A stretch of DNA of 46,772 bases from a virus. Numbering within the stretch: the stretch's first letter is position 1; every line of letters starts with the position of its first letter. The notes under the pieces are model-generated. The model saw only the letters and a list, made by a program, of their open reading frames with translations. It ran no database searches and was not told the DNA's origin. The stretch lies in the IMG/VR virus record IMGVR_UViG_3300023210_000060, positions 1-46,772 of that record; one strand, written 5' to 3'. This document shows, piece by piece, positions 1 to 8,254 of the stretch. The translations under genes and the position numbers were made by a program.

Positions 1-1240
1 CGTATGGGCAGTAGAATAGACCAGCGTCATAAGGTGAAGAACCTTTATAACCAACAACGTAATACTGGAGTGCAGTATTGTTGGAAGCGTAGGGATCGAT
101 GTATACGCGATACTTACCATTGATAGTACCAGCAAAGGTGTTGCCAGTGTCATCAACGTTAAGGTTAGCGTTGAGGGCGGGGGTGTAATCAAGTACACCA
201 GCCATGGTTAGAGCAGAAGCAACATCAGCAGAAGTTAGGATGATGTTACCCTTTCCACGACGAGTTCTCTGAGCGATCTGGTTAGCATCGCGCTCGATCT
301 GGAATAGTAGACCCTTGAACTTCTCAACGCTCCAGCGACCGTTGCTGTCGATGTCTAGGTCGAACTGACCAGCGGTAGCGGTGTTGAGTTGAGCACCAGC
401 CTCAGCAGACTTATAGATGGTTCTGATAACTTCGCGGTTGATCTCAGCCATAATCTCAGTAGAGAGAATGTTGGCGAGTTCAGCCTCGGCGTTTAGACCA
501 TGAATTGCCTTAAGGTCTTGTGCAAGTTCCAAGGAGTACTCAGCCTTGAGTGCTCTGGACTTAGCGGTTACGGTGACTTTCTCGATTGAGAATGCCATCT
601 GGTTGAAGTCAGTTCCGCTCTCGCCTAGGGCTTCAGAGTCGGTAACTGCCATACCCTGACCTACGCTGTAGGTGCTAGGAGCAGCATTAGGATCAAGAAC
701 ACCAGGATTGGAACCACGCTGTAGGGTAGTACCGAAACCAACGGTGCCATTGCTGTCAGCGCCGCCAGTGTAGTCGCCCTGAGTTGCACTGTTACCAGAG
801 TTCTGTGCAGAGAAAGCAGTATCTGCTTCGTTGAATAGTGCTTCCTGACCGTCCATGCCCTTGTACTTGGAGCGCATCGCGAAGATGAGTCCAGTAGGTC
901 CGTTCATGGGCTGCACACCAGCGAGGTCATAAGCGACCAAGTTGGGCATGGAGCGACGGATGAGGCTGATTAGTACGGGATCGAAACCACCAGTGGGTGA
1001 ACCACTGTCAGTACCACCAGAACCACGGTAGTATGCACCACCACCAGTGGAGAAAGAGTTGGTGGGTTGTTCCTGGAGGTCATAACCTTCAGAGAAAGAA
1101 CGCTCTTCGTTGAGGAAACGCTCTTGGTTTTCTAGAAGTTGGGCGGTTACTGCACGTCTGTGAGTATCCTTGATGGAGTCGCAACCTTCATAATCTAGAA
1201 GGGGAGCCCACTTCTCTAGGAGTTGGGGATTGTTATACAT
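1..1240 (-). CDS. 23: Major capsid protein gp23 (3' end cut by window edge)
   Basis: This is the major capsid protein that forms the hexamers of the T4-type head. Translating from the ATG at 1240 gives 413 codons with no stop, so the C-terminus lies outside the window (T4 gp23 is 521 aa; I infer about 50-75 residues are missing). Visible hallmarks are NLVAYDLAGVQPMNGPTG, close to the T4 segment NLIAFDICGVQPMNSPTG; the helical stretch AKSRALKAEYSLELAQDLKA; ILSTEIMAEINREV; and GKYRVYIDPYA followed by YKGSSPYDAGLFYCPY at the truncated end. The N-terminal region (about residues 1-60) should be removed by the gp21 protease; LNE at 43-45 and LQE at 55-57 fit the T4 (L/I)xE rule, but which is used is unknown. 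It lies 48 nt downstream of gp22 with no late-promoter motif in the gap, so it probably shares gp22's transcript. Confidence 0.97.
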   Translation of the reverse strand, partial: MYNNPQLLEKWAPLLDYEGCDSIKDTHRRAVTAQLLENQERFLNEERSFSEGYDLQEQPTNSFSTGGGAYYRGSGGTDSGSPTGGFDPVLISLIRRSMPNLVAYDLAGVQPMNGPTGLIFAMRSKYKGMDGQEALFNEADTAFSAQNSGNSATQGDYTGGADSNGTVGFGTTLQRGSNPGVLDPNAAPSTYSVGQGMAVTDSEALGESGTDFNQMAFSIEKVTVTAKSRALKAEYSLELAQDLKAIHGLNAEAELANILSTEIMAEINREVIRTIYKSAEAGAQLNTATAGQFDLDIDSNGRWSVEKFKGLLFQIERDANQIAQRTRRGKGNIILTSADVASALTMAGVLDYTPALNANLNVDDTGNTFAGTINGKYRVYIDPYASNNTALQYYVVGYKGSSPYDAGLFYCPY

Positions 1241-1288
1241 TTTACTTGAGTAAGTTTAAGGTTTTATGAAAATAATTTAGGTTAACGA

Positions 1289-2248
1289 TCACTTAATTCT
1301 TGAAAGTGTTTCTAGATAGCGAGACATTGAACCAGTAAAATCTGGGCCAGCAGCGTCTACACCTTCAGAAAGGGTTTCGGTAGTTTCACCTTTTTTATCA
1401 GCGGGGAAGTATGATTCCCTTAGAGTCGCTAACTTATCACGGTAAGATTCTTCACCCTCAAACTCAACACCTTCTGCTAGAGAAGCGAGTTTCTCCTTCT
1501 GAGTAAGTGCTAGACCTTCGGAAACTGATGCGAAGATTCCTTCAGCAGTAGTATCTCCAAGTCTGCGATTCAGTTGGATATTTCTCTCGATTTGTTCGTT
1601 GAGCTTGGTCTCCATGTCATCAAGTTTTTCTACCATATTCTCAACAACATCATATTTATCTTCAGGGATTGATACATAATGATCTTCAAAAAGACTCTTC
1701 ATTCCATGTAGGAATGATTCGGTCATCTCAGACTTCAAACCGTGCTCGATCTGAAGTGAATTTTCTTCGATCCATTCTTGAGAAACATACTCAAGGTAGG
1801 AATCGACTCTTTCAACTATTTCGGACTTCATGCCTTCTAGTTCTTCTGCAAGAGCTGCTTGTGATTGCTCTTCGACTTGTGCTTTGACTTGCTCAACACG
1901 CATGTGAAGGGCAGCTTCAAAAACAGTTTTTGCTTTTGCTTGGAACTCTTCGGAGAGTTCTTCACCAGCGAATAGAGCGGCAACATCTTCTTCGACGTTG
2001 ACCTCTTCGATGGTATTCTCTACTGCTTCGACTTCTTCTTTTTTAGTTGCACTTTTAGCAGTAGGAACAGGTGCTCTACCAAGAGATGCAGCGGGATCTT
2101 TTAGTTTGGCGGAATCGTCGTCAGGACGATAGTTCTCTGGGGTAGGACCACCGAGATCTTCGATTTGAGCGCCACCAGCAACCATTGGTACTGGAGCAGC
2201 TGCGCCTTTGCTCACGACGTTATCCATTTCTTGTAAATTAGCGGACAT
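1289..2248 (-). CDS. 22: Prohead core scaffold protein gp22
   Basis: This is the main internal scaffold of the prohead, around which gp23 assembles before gp21 digests it. The identification rests on its place between the gp21 protease and gp23, its size (319 aa; T4 gp22 is 269) and its character: very acidic, almost free of Cys, and predicted to be long helices, with Glu/Lys-rich heptad-like stretches at about residues 95-240. The first 80 residues are Pro/Ala/Asp-rich and probably disordered. Several (L/I)xE tripeptides are candidate gp21 cleavage sites. The start at 2248 is supported by a GGAGAG ribosome binding site 8 nt upstream and a perfect TATAAATA late promoter 45 nt upstream. Scaffold sequences diverge fast, so the call leans on synteny. 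Confidence 0.93.
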   Translation of the reverse strand: MSANLQEMDNVVSKGAAAPVPMVAGGAQIEDLGGPTPENYRPDDDSAKLKDPAASLGRAPVPTAKSATKKEEVEAVENTIEEVNVEEDVAALFAGEELSEEFQAKAKTVFEAALHMRVEQVKAQVEEQSQAALAEELEGMKSEIVERVDSYLEYVSQEWIEENSLQIEHGLKSEMTESFLHGMKSLFEDHYVSIPEDKYDVVENMVEKLDDMETKLNEQIERNIQLNRRLGDTTAEGIFASVSEGLALTQKEKLASLAEGVEFEGEESYRDKLATLRESYFPADKKGETTETLSEGVDAAGPDFTGSMSRYLETLSRIK

Positions 2249-2293
2249 TTAGACTCTCCGAAAGTAAATCTATATTGGTAAGTTGACTATACT

Positions 2294-2301
2294 TATTTAT
2301 A
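2294..2301 (-). promoter_or_regulatory. T4-type late promoter TATAAATA for gp22-gp23
   Basis: The minus strand reads TATAAATA, an exact match to the T4 late promoter core recognised by the phage sigma factor gp55. It lies in the gp21-gp22 gap, 45 nt before the gp22 ATG. It is one of only two perfect matches among nine related motifs in this window. Confidence 0.8.
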
Positions 2302-2303
2302 AA

Positions 2304-2954
2304 TTATAAACTTGATAGAAAATTTTGAAACAAATTAATTTTATTTTCTTCCAATTTTTTCTGATCTACCAAAGTGTTGATTTGCTTGTAGGTTCTTTCT
2401 GCAAGTTTTTCGCGGAGAATTCCTCCATCCCAAATCCAATCTCTACCTTCCATAATACCGTCAACAAAAGCATCAGGTGCGGAAGGATCCGCTACAATAT
2501 CAGCAGCAGTTGCTAAAGCAAAGTCATCATTAACCAAACTATATCCTTCTTTAGTAGGAGAAAGTGTTCCAATTCCGCGAGAAGAAACTCCAAGTTTGAC
2601 ACCATCATTTAGAAGAGATTCGGCAATTTTACCCATTGGGGTAGAAAGAATTTTTGCCTTACCAATAAAATTATTTCCTTCTCTGTGAAGAGAAACAATC
2701 TTATGGGAAACTCGATCAAGATTGATAGAAGGGCCATCAGGATGCCCCAGTTCTCCAAGAGCTCTGCCTTTAGATACAAAGTTTTCGTTGTATCGTCCTA
2801 CTTCTCTTTCTAGGAGAGAGCAGTCATACATCCTCTTGTTTCTATTGGGCATGTTTCCCTGAAGGAAAACTCCTTCAATGTAGAGATTCTTTTTACCGTT
2901 GCGTTGTTCAACGATAATCTCTACTTGTTCGATTTCTTCTCTAATCAGTTTCAT
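2304..2954 (-). CDS. 21: Prohead maturation protease gp21
   Basis: This serine protease of the T4 prohead core digests the scaffold and trims gp23 and other head proteins before DNA packaging. The length (216 aa) matches T4 gp21 (212). The conserved motifs are present: NRNKRMYDCSLLERE (38-52), typical of herpes/T4-type prohead proteases; ELGHP with His71 as probable catalytic histidine; and GVSSRG (122-127), holding the probable catalytic serine. It lies 4 nt after the 89-aa gene and 55 nt before gp22, in the same order as T4. The N-terminus starts directly in the conserved fold, so the ATG at 2954 is well placed. Confidence 0.96.
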   Translation of the reverse strand: MKLIREEIEQVEIIVEQRNGKKNLYIEGVFLQGNMPNRNKRMYDCSLLEREVGRYNENFVSKGRALGELGHPDGPSINLDRVSHKIVSLHREGNNFIGKAKILSTPMGKIAESLLNDGVKLGVSSRGIGTLSPTKEGYSLVNDDFALATAADIVADPSAPDAFVDGIMEGRDWIWDGGILREKLAERTYKQINTLVDQKKLEENKINLFQNFLSSL

Positions 2955-2958
2955 TTGT

Positions 2959-3228
2959 TTAAACGGTAAATCCTACTTTTGCACCCAAAACCAAAGCTGA
3001 GTCTGAAAATACACAATGTGCATGTGACTTTTCAAGATATTCAACAGTATTAGATAATAGTGTCATTGATCCAATACCAGCTCCGCTTTGAGTTTCAACC
3101 ACAGTAATAACGTGATCGTTAGCTGTTGGATTTGCAAGGCGAACTACAGTAGCTTGGGCGAAACTTGTAGCTGTTCCAGTTGTTGTTGGCAGAGCAATTT
3201 CATCTGCCAATAGCAAAGTTCTTGCCAT
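2959..3228 (-). CDS. Small beta-rich protein at the gp68 position, unknown function
   Basis: An 89-aa protein between gp67 and gp21, the slot occupied in T4 by prohead core protein gp68 (141 aa). Its composition does not look like a core protein. It is rich in Val, Thr, Ala and Ser, has alternating hydrophobic residues suggesting a small beta sandwich or barrel, and has few charges, unlike the acidic helical scaffolds around it. The pattern of an N-terminal ATVVRLAN strand, a central TMTLL-type strand and a C-terminal lysine-containing KVGFTV strand resembles small virion surface or accessory proteins. The gene abuts gp67 (its ATG begins at the last base of gp67's stop codon, position 3228) and ends 4 nt before gp21, so it is translated with the head genes. 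Function is unknown; a capsid accessory role is only a guess. Confidence 0.85.
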   Translation of the reverse strand: MARTLLLADEIALPTTTGTATSFAQATVVRLANPTANDHVITVVETQSGAGIGSMTLLSNTVEYLEKSHAHCVFSDSALVLGAKVGFTV

Positions 3229-3410
3229 TACTCTTCTCCAGGTTCTTCGGTTGCAGTTTCGATAGATTCATCACCAAATAAGGAAGCTGCAGCGTATGGA
3301 CGAAGGGTATCAATTTTTTCTGCAGATTTTGCGTATAGCGTGTCTTTAATGCTATCACTGATTTCAGATGCACTTGCATCCGAAAAAATCAAATCTATAA
3401 TATTTTCCAT
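3228..3410 (-). CDS. 67: Prohead core protein gp67-like
   Basis: A 60-aa acidic protein directly after the portal gene, where T4 encodes prohead core protein gp67 (80 aa). It begins with a helical segment (MENIIDLIFSDASASEIS), includes the central KDTLYAKSAEKID and ends in an acidic tail (TATEEPGEE). The small size, high Asp/Glu content and position support gp67, which together with gp22 shapes the prohead core and is cleaved by gp21. The match is by context and composition; the sequence is too short for a firm family call. A NATAAATA late-promoter variant lies 26 nt before the ATG, and the stop codon overlaps the next gene's start by one base. Confidence 0.8.
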   Translation of the reverse strand: MENIIDLIFSDASASEISDSIKDTLYAKSAEKIDTLRPYAAASLFGDESIETATEEPGEE

Positions 3411-3436
3411 GAAAATGGTATCAACTAACTAGAAAG

Positions 3437-3444
3437 TATTTATT
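3437..3444 (-). promoter_or_regulatory. Late-promoter-like AATAAATA before gp67
   Basis: The minus strand reads AATAAATA in the 37-nt gap between gp20 and gp67, 26 nt before the gp67 ATG. It differs from TATAAATA only at the first base, as do most of the motifs in this window. Confidence 0.6.
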
Positions 3445-3447
3445 CTC

Positions 3448-5112
3448 TTAGATTTTTCCACCTTCTAGATCAACTGGATCGGTAGTTTCAGTTGAACTTG
3501 CATCAACATCCATATCCATTGGTGTTGCTCCCATCATGTTAGGATCTTGAATTGGATTACCAAATTCATCCGTGGGAACGTTTGGATCTGGCAAAATTCC
3601 TTTTTCAATCTCATCTTGAATTTGCTTATCAATTTCAATGATCTCTTCATCTGTCTGACGAAGAACTTTTCTGCGAAGATATTCAACAGAATAATACTTG
3701 CCAAGATATGGTTCTGATAGTTGTGCAAGGCTCAATCTACCTTCAAGAAGTTCTTTCTCCTTAAGTTCGGCAAAATGATTATCATACATGTAATCAAATT
3801 GGATGTGCTCCTCAAGCATTGCCCAATCTTGAGTGGTGCAAATATTCTTAAGAAGACATTGAGTTTTCAGCATGTCAATAAACATGTTGCTGAAACGCTT
3901 TCTAAGACGGCCAACAAATTTAGAAAACTTGAGTTCATCTCTTAGGATCTCTGAAGAACGGCCAAGATTGAATCCACCTTCAGCTGCAATTCTTGATTCT
4001 GGAACTCCTAGTGATCTGTATAGTTTTTTCAGGAAATACTGAACATCATTTAGTTCACCAAGATTCTGACCACCAGGAAGTGTAGAGATTTCAGTTCCTC
4101 TACCACCTTCACGTCTTGGTAGCCAGAAATCTTCTAGCATAGACATGTATTTTTTATCATCACGAACTTCTCCAGTAGAAGCATCATAGGTAAGTTTATT
4201 TCTATATCTATTCATTACATCACGAAGATATTGCTCAGCTTTGATCTTAGGTAGATTGCCTACATCAATATAGAAAATTCTACGTTCTGGAGCTCTTGAT
4301 AGTCTGTAGATAACTAGGGAATCCTCAATCATGCGAAGTTGATTGAGTGATTTAATTGCTTTATGAAGATATGATAGAACTATACCTTTATTTCTATCAA
4401 CTAATCCAGATGTGCAATATGTAATTGAATCTTTAGTAAATTTTACTCCCTTTGATGGAGAATACTGACTACCACTAGCTCCAGCATAGGTTGGTTTTGG
4501 TGTATACATGAAGTATTCTTCAATTTCTGGAAACTGAACAACATCATTTGCACTTGAACCATTTGGTTGCCTGAAGATTGCAGAACCCTCTCCTTGCTTT
4601 TTCTTTTCTTCGCGAACATATCTCATCTTGAGGGGATCAATATATCTTAGCTCTTTGATCCCTTCATGTGGATTTTTGATGTCAATTACTTTATGGTAAT
4701 AAAGTCTTCCATCAACATACCAGTTTCTAAAGATCTCATGTGACTTTGCATCAAAGTTTAGAAGATCTTTGACATTTTTAAATTCTTCCCTAATTCTATT
4801 TTTAATACCATCGCTAGCTGGCAGATTATCAAGATTAATAGTAACGGGAGTGTCATTTAAATCACTAACAATAGCTTCATTTACAACATCTTCAATGGCA
4901 CCATCCGATTCAGGATGAAGAGCCATTTCACGATATCTTTTTACTAGTTCAAACTCCGATTTATATACGCCTTCTAGGTCAAGATATTGACCATAAAAAT
5001 TACTAGCGATATAATGGTCAACCCCGTCCTCATTATTTTGAGGAACGGGGGATACTATACCTTTAGATTTTTTCTCGCTATCATCAATAGAGAATCCAAA
5101 AAGTCTCGCCAT
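3448..5112 (-). CDS. 20: Portal vertex protein gp20
   Basis: The portal protein forms the dodecameric ring at the head-tail vertex through which DNA is packaged and ejected. At 554 aa it is close to T4 gp20 (524). Conserved cyanophage/T4 blocks include SYLHKAIKSLNQLRMIEDS, then LVIYRLSRAPERRIFYIDVG (about 264-283), EDFWLPRREGGRGTEISTLPG (about 325-345, quoted in pieces: EDFWLPRREG, GRGTEISTLPG), LKKLYRSLGVPESR and the Asp/Gly-rich C-terminal tail ending VDLEGGKI. These are the segments used for cyanophage diversity typing. A GATAAATA late-promoter variant lies 27 nt before the ATG. The gene is followed by the scaffold and protease genes in the T4 order. Confidence 0.97.
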   Translation of the reverse strand: MARLFGFSIDDSEKKSKGIVSPVPQNNEDGVDHYIASNFYGQYLDLEGVYKSEFELVKRYREMALHPESDGAIEDVVNEAIVSDLNDTPVTINLDNLPASDGIKNRIREEFKNVKDLLNFDAKSHEIFRNWYVDGRLYYHKVIDIKNPHEGIKELRYIDPLKMRYVREEKKKQGEGSAIFRQPNGSSANDVVQFPEIEEYFMYTPKPTYAGASGSQYSPSKGVKFTKDSITYCTSGLVDRNKGIVLSYLHKAIKSLNQLRMIEDSLVIYRLSRAPERRIFYIDVGNLPKIKAEQYLRDVMNRYRNKLTYDASTGEVRDDKKYMSMLEDFWLPRREGGRGTEISTLPGGQNLGELNDVQYFLKKLYRSLGVPESRIAAEGGFNLGRSSEILRDELKFSKFVGRLRKRFSNMFIDMLKTQCLLKNICTTQDWAMLEEHIQFDYMYDNHFAELKEKELLEGRLSLAQLSEPYLGKYYSVEYLRRKVLRQTDEEIIEIDKQIQDEIEKGILPDPNVPTDEFGNPIQDPNMMGATPMDMDVDASSTETTDPVDLEGGKI

Positions 5113-5139
5113 GTTATAAAGAAACTACTGTAGTAACCT

Positions 5140-5147
5140 TATTTATC
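5140..5147 (-). promoter_or_regulatory. Late-promoter-like GATAAATA before gp20
   Basis: The minus strand reads GATAAATAAG in the 39-nt gp19-gp20 gap, 27 nt before the gp20 ATG. The same ten bases recur upstream of the 2456-aa gene at 23181-23190. Confidence 0.6.
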
Positions 5148-5151
5148 AAAC

Positions 5152-5742
5152 TTATGCAATGTCACCTGCGCCAGCACCAGCGTTGTCACCAGCAGCTGTC
5201 CAATACTGAACTTGTAGTTCAACGGTGAATTCTTCAATGGTGTCAGAAGAATCATAAGAAAGATCGATCTGACTGATGTTTGTTGGGAACACATCGTGGA
5301 ACTTATACTTTCTTAGTACAGAACCATCTCTATCTAATTGATATACAAATGCATCAGCTTGATAGTCTGCTGGGTTTGTGGAACCCGTAGCATTCACAAC
5401 ATTATTGATGCTATTCATCCATCTTTCAAAAGCACCTCTGATACTGAAATCAGTATCGTTGATGATAGTGATTGTCCAAGTATCAAAGGTTCTGTCCCCT
5501 GCAATTTTGAGGAGACGACCACGGAAAGCAACGTCAATAGGTGCAACGTTAGATGCGGGTAGAGCAGCTGTTTTTACTAGAAATCTTGATTCAGTTAAAA
5601 CATTTTCTCCGATTCCCAGATCACCTGGGAATGAAAGAACAACTTCAAATAGATTAGGCCTTGCGCCACCTCCTGACAGTTTATTTTTGAAGTCTGAGAT
5701 AGTCCTTAATGCAGGAGGGTTTTGTTGATTTTTCGATGCCAT
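5152..5742 (-). CDS. 19: Tail tube protein gp19
   Basis: This is the subunit of the inner tail tube, stacked as hexameric rings inside the sheath. It is 196 aa (T4 gp19 is 163). Recognisable features are the N-terminal SDFKNKLSGGGARPNLFEV followed by a beta strand, a central LKIAGDRTFDTWTITIINDTD segment, RGAFERWMNSINN, and a C-terminal ELQVQYWTAA strand before a Gly/Ala tail. These fit the T4_gp19-type tube fold. The ATG at 5742 has an AGGAG ribosome binding site 12 nt upstream. It follows the sheath gene with a 20-nt gap and no promoter motif, so it is probably co-transcribed with gp18. Confidence 0.95.
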   Translation of the reverse strand: MASKNQQNPPALRTISDFKNKLSGGGARPNLFEVVLSFPGDLGIGENVLTESRFLVKTAALPASNVAPIDVAFRGRLLKIAGDRTFDTWTITIINDTDFSIRGAFERWMNSINNVVNATGSTNPADYQADAFVYQLDRDGSVLRKYKFHDVFPTNISQIDLSYDSSDTIEEFTVELQVQYWTAAGDNAGAGAGDIA

Positions 5743-5762
5743 TTTCGGTTTAGACTCCTAAA

Positions 5763-7943
5763 TTAAACGTTTCCGATGACTTCTTCAAAGGAAACACCTG
5801 TGCGGGTAGCAACAAAGGTGAGGCCAACGAAGTTGATGGAGCGAGCTGGTTTGATGAAGATGTCCGCAACGAATTCGTTGCGATCAATTACAGCAGATGT
5901 GTTGTTTGTCTGGTCACAAACAACTACGAAATCCTGGACACCACGGTTGGACTGAACTTCACGTAGGAAAGGTTCAACCGCATTTACAAAATTAGTTCTA
6001 GTGATTTCATCGTTAAACTCAAAGAGTTGATCTCTAGCAACTGCGGAAATTGCTTTCTCTAGATAGAGGAACAATCTACGAACGTTGATTCTATCGAAGG
6101 CGGAAGCCTTAGCAAGACCAGTCTTATCACCGAATAGAACAATACCAGATCCAGGAATGAATGTTACTGGATTGATTCTATTTGAATAGAGGCGATCTCT
6201 TTGTGACTTATTGGGATTATATGGAAGTTTTACTGCATTTAGAATTGAACCTCTCTGAGTTCCAGCGGGTGAGAACCAAGGGAACTGGTTAATATCTGTT
6301 CTGGCACAAGTTCCAGCAACGTCACCATTTAGGGGAATATATCTGAACTTGTCAGCAAAACGATCATACATGTACTTATAACCACTATCAAAGATCGCAA
6401 AGGAACTTGAAGTGACTGGTGAGAAGTGACCAATTACGTTATCGGTAATTGTATCAACAGGTCTTACAACTGCTTCAGTTGCACTATCATTAAATAGGGC
6501 AGCTCTATGTGGTGAGAGGAATGCAATAGCATCCTTTCTTCTTTCGGCAATGTCGATGGCCTTTTGACCAATTGCTTGAGTCTCTTCCTTAGTGAAGTTG
6601 CCAGATCCTTGTAGAATAAAGTCTACCGAATACTCATCTGGATTGTTGAGTAATTCGTATCCAGCATTTAGATTTGCGACTGATGCTTGTAGTGCTCCAG
6701 TTGTTGTTAATCCAGAGTTTCCATCATAGTTTACGCCAGATGACAGTGTTGCTGTAGTATTTCCATATCCAGCGAAGGAAATGCCAGAAGTGTTTTGATC
6801 CCAGGCAATATCAGTTACCTTAACAAATCCATTGCCAACAGCAGAACCAGTCTTAAAGTCAATTGCAGTAGTTCCATCTGGAGCTCCGCCAGCATAAATG
6901 TAACCAGAACCAGATCTTACAAACTCTCTATAGTAAGAGATTGAACCACTTTCAAATAGTGCGTCTTTAGCTTTAGAAAGATTTAGATGCTTCTCAAGGA
7001 TAGTTCCAGGATTTCCAGTGATGTCTCCATCGTCATCTACAACAACGATATGAGTTTCATCGAATCTAGAATTTCTATTTGCGGCAAACTCTGAGGTTCC
7101 AGGTCTTGGTGCAAGTTGATTCCAGAATAGTTCAGAACCAGTTAGTTCAATCTTCTGAGCATCGAACCAATCAGTTGGAGTTGCGTTAGTAGTGACAGTG
7201 GCGATAGCGACACCAGAGTTGTTAAAAACAACTAGATCTTTGTCTGATGGATTGGCAAATCTATAGATGCCGTTTTCTTGATAATCTTTTTGAGTTAGGA
7301 TTCCAGCAGAGGAAACGTGCTGTACAAACTTAATATCAATAGAATTGGTTCCTACACCAGAAACAACTCCTTTGAAAGATCCGTCTAGAAGTGCGGTTGA
7401 TCCGATTCCAGGAACAACAGTTCCATCAAGAACAGACTGACTGACACCCATACCGACTGAGATTCCAGTGGTTGCGATTCCAGTGATGACCTGATCAGCA
7501 CGGCCATCAATGATGGCAACCTTCATCCCATTACCCCAGGATCCAGGGTTTCTGGCAGCAAAGGTTACACCAGAAATGGTGTTATCAGAATATCCAAGAT
7601 CTTCGTAGTGATCAACACTCTTGATCTTGGGTGCTGTGGTTGTTGATCCAAAGAAAGCATTCTTCAAATCAGAATCGTCTGCTCTGATTACACGTAGTGA
7701 GCCACCATATGCTAGATATGATGAAGCATTCAACCAATGCTCATAATGTCTATCAACTTCGTATGACTTGCCAAAGTTTGCAAGTAGGTCTGATTCGTTC
7801 TCAACAAGAGTTGGAACTTCTACTGGTCCCTGTGCAAAAGGTGCCACCACAGCAGCAACTTTATCGGATACGGGATCTACTCTCCCTAAAGTAAGATCAA
7901 CCTCTCTTACTACGATACCAGGAGATGCTAAATTGAGCGGCAT
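5763..7943 (-). CDS. 18: Contractile tail sheath protein gp18
   Basis: This sheath subunit contracts around the tube during infection. At 726 aa it is larger than T4 gp18 (659). The N-terminus (PLNLASPGIVVREVDLTLG) is the conserved start of myovirus sheath proteins. The C-terminal third carries the sheath core: DRINVRRLFLYLEKAISAVA, FEFNDEITRTNFVNAVEPF, EVQSNRGVQDFVVVCDQTNN and a final beta strand GLTFVATRTGVSFEEVIG. The middle (about residues 170-400) is Gly/Ser/Thr-rich and variable, the usual protruding domains. The gene has a GGGGAG ribosome binding site and an AATAAATA late motif 40 nt before its ATG, so it probably heads a gp18-gp19 transcript. Confidence 0.97.
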   Translation of the reverse strand: MPLNLASPGIVVREVDLTLGRVDPVSDKVAAVVAPFAQGPVEVPTLVENESDLLANFGKSYEVDRHYEHWLNASSYLAYGGSLRVIRADDSDLKNAFFGSTTTAPKIKSVDHYEDLGYSDNTISGVTFAARNPGSWGNGMKVAIIDGRADQVITGIATTGISVGMGVSQSVLDGTVVPGIGSTALLDGSFKGVVSGVGTNSIDIKFVQHVSSAGILTQKDYQENGIYRFANPSDKDLVVFNNSGVAIATVTTNATPTDWFDAQKIELTGSELFWNQLAPRPGTSEFAANRNSRFDETHIVVVDDDGDITGNPGTILEKHLNLSKAKDALFESGSISYYREFVRSGSGYIYAGGAPDGTTAIDFKTGSAVGNGFVKVTDIAWDQNTSGISFAGYGNTTATLSSGVNYDGNSGLTTTGALQASVANLNAGYELLNNPDEYSVDFILQGSGNFTKEETQAIGQKAIDIAERRKDAIAFLSPHRAALFNDSATEAVVRPVDTITDNVIGHFSPVTSSSFAIFDSGYKYMYDRFADKFRYIPLNGDVAGTCARTDINQFPWFSPAGTQRGSILNAVKLPYNPNKSQRDRLYSNRINPVTFIPGSGIVLFGDKTGLAKASAFDRINVRRLFLYLEKAISAVARDQLFEFNDEITRTNFVNAVEPFLREVQSNRGVQDFVVVCDQTNNTSAVIDRNEFVADIFIKPARSINFVGLTFVATRTGVSFEEVIGNV

Positions 7944-7983
7944 CTTTTACTCTCCCCTATGAGGTCCAAAATTAATCTAAACT

Positions 7984-7991
7984 TATTTATT
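7984..7991 (-). promoter_or_regulatory. Late-promoter-like AATAAATA before gp18
   Basis: The minus strand reads AATAAATAAG in the 86-nt gap between the zinc-knuckle gene and gp18, 40 nt before the gp18 ATG. A 7-bp inverted repeat (8005-8011 with 8033-8039) lies just upstream and spans the end of the preceding gene, but it lacks a T tract and I do not call it a terminator. Confidence 0.6.
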
Positions 7992-8029
7992 GTTTGGAGT
8001 GTTTTGACTGGGGAAACGGTGCGTGAACA

Positions 8030-8254
8030 CTACCAGTCAGGATATTCCCATCTTTCAATGTCAGATTTTCTTGATTTTAGAATTCTACGAATAGTGCATT
8101 CTTTACATTCGTAAGAATATGATGATGGAAACTCTCCCCTGTCTCTTCTGGTCAAGTAATATCCTTCAATCAAGTCCTTTGTCTTTTTGCAGGTTCTACA
8201 CTTCCGTTCTTTAAATAGTAAATGCTCTAAGGATAATTGATCATTAAAGTCCAT
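8030..8254 (-). CDS. Small zinc-knuckle (CxxC...CxxC) protein linked to gp17
   Basis: A 74-aa protein with two CxxC pairs: CRTC (about 19-22) and CKEC (about 50-53). They are separated by a linker containing YYLTRRDRG and SYSYE, a spacing expected of a treble-clef or zinc-ribbon fold as seen in the N-terminal half of some phage HNH proteins. No HNH catalytic core follows, so it is more likely a nucleic-acid- or protein-binding knuckle than a nuclease. Its ATG overlaps the gp17 stop in the sequence TAATG, implying translational coupling to the large terminase. T4 has no gene here. A packaging-related role is inferred only from that coupling. Confidence 0.85.
   Translation of the reverse strand: MDFNDQLSLEHLLFKERKCRTCKKTKDLIEGYYLTRRDRGEFPSSYSYECKECTIRRILKSRKSDIERWEYPDW

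Noticed and set aside
8005-8039. 7-bp inverted repeat with a 21-nt loop after the zinc-knuckle gene
   Set aside because: Long loop, no T tract, and half lies in coding sequence; not a convincing terminator.
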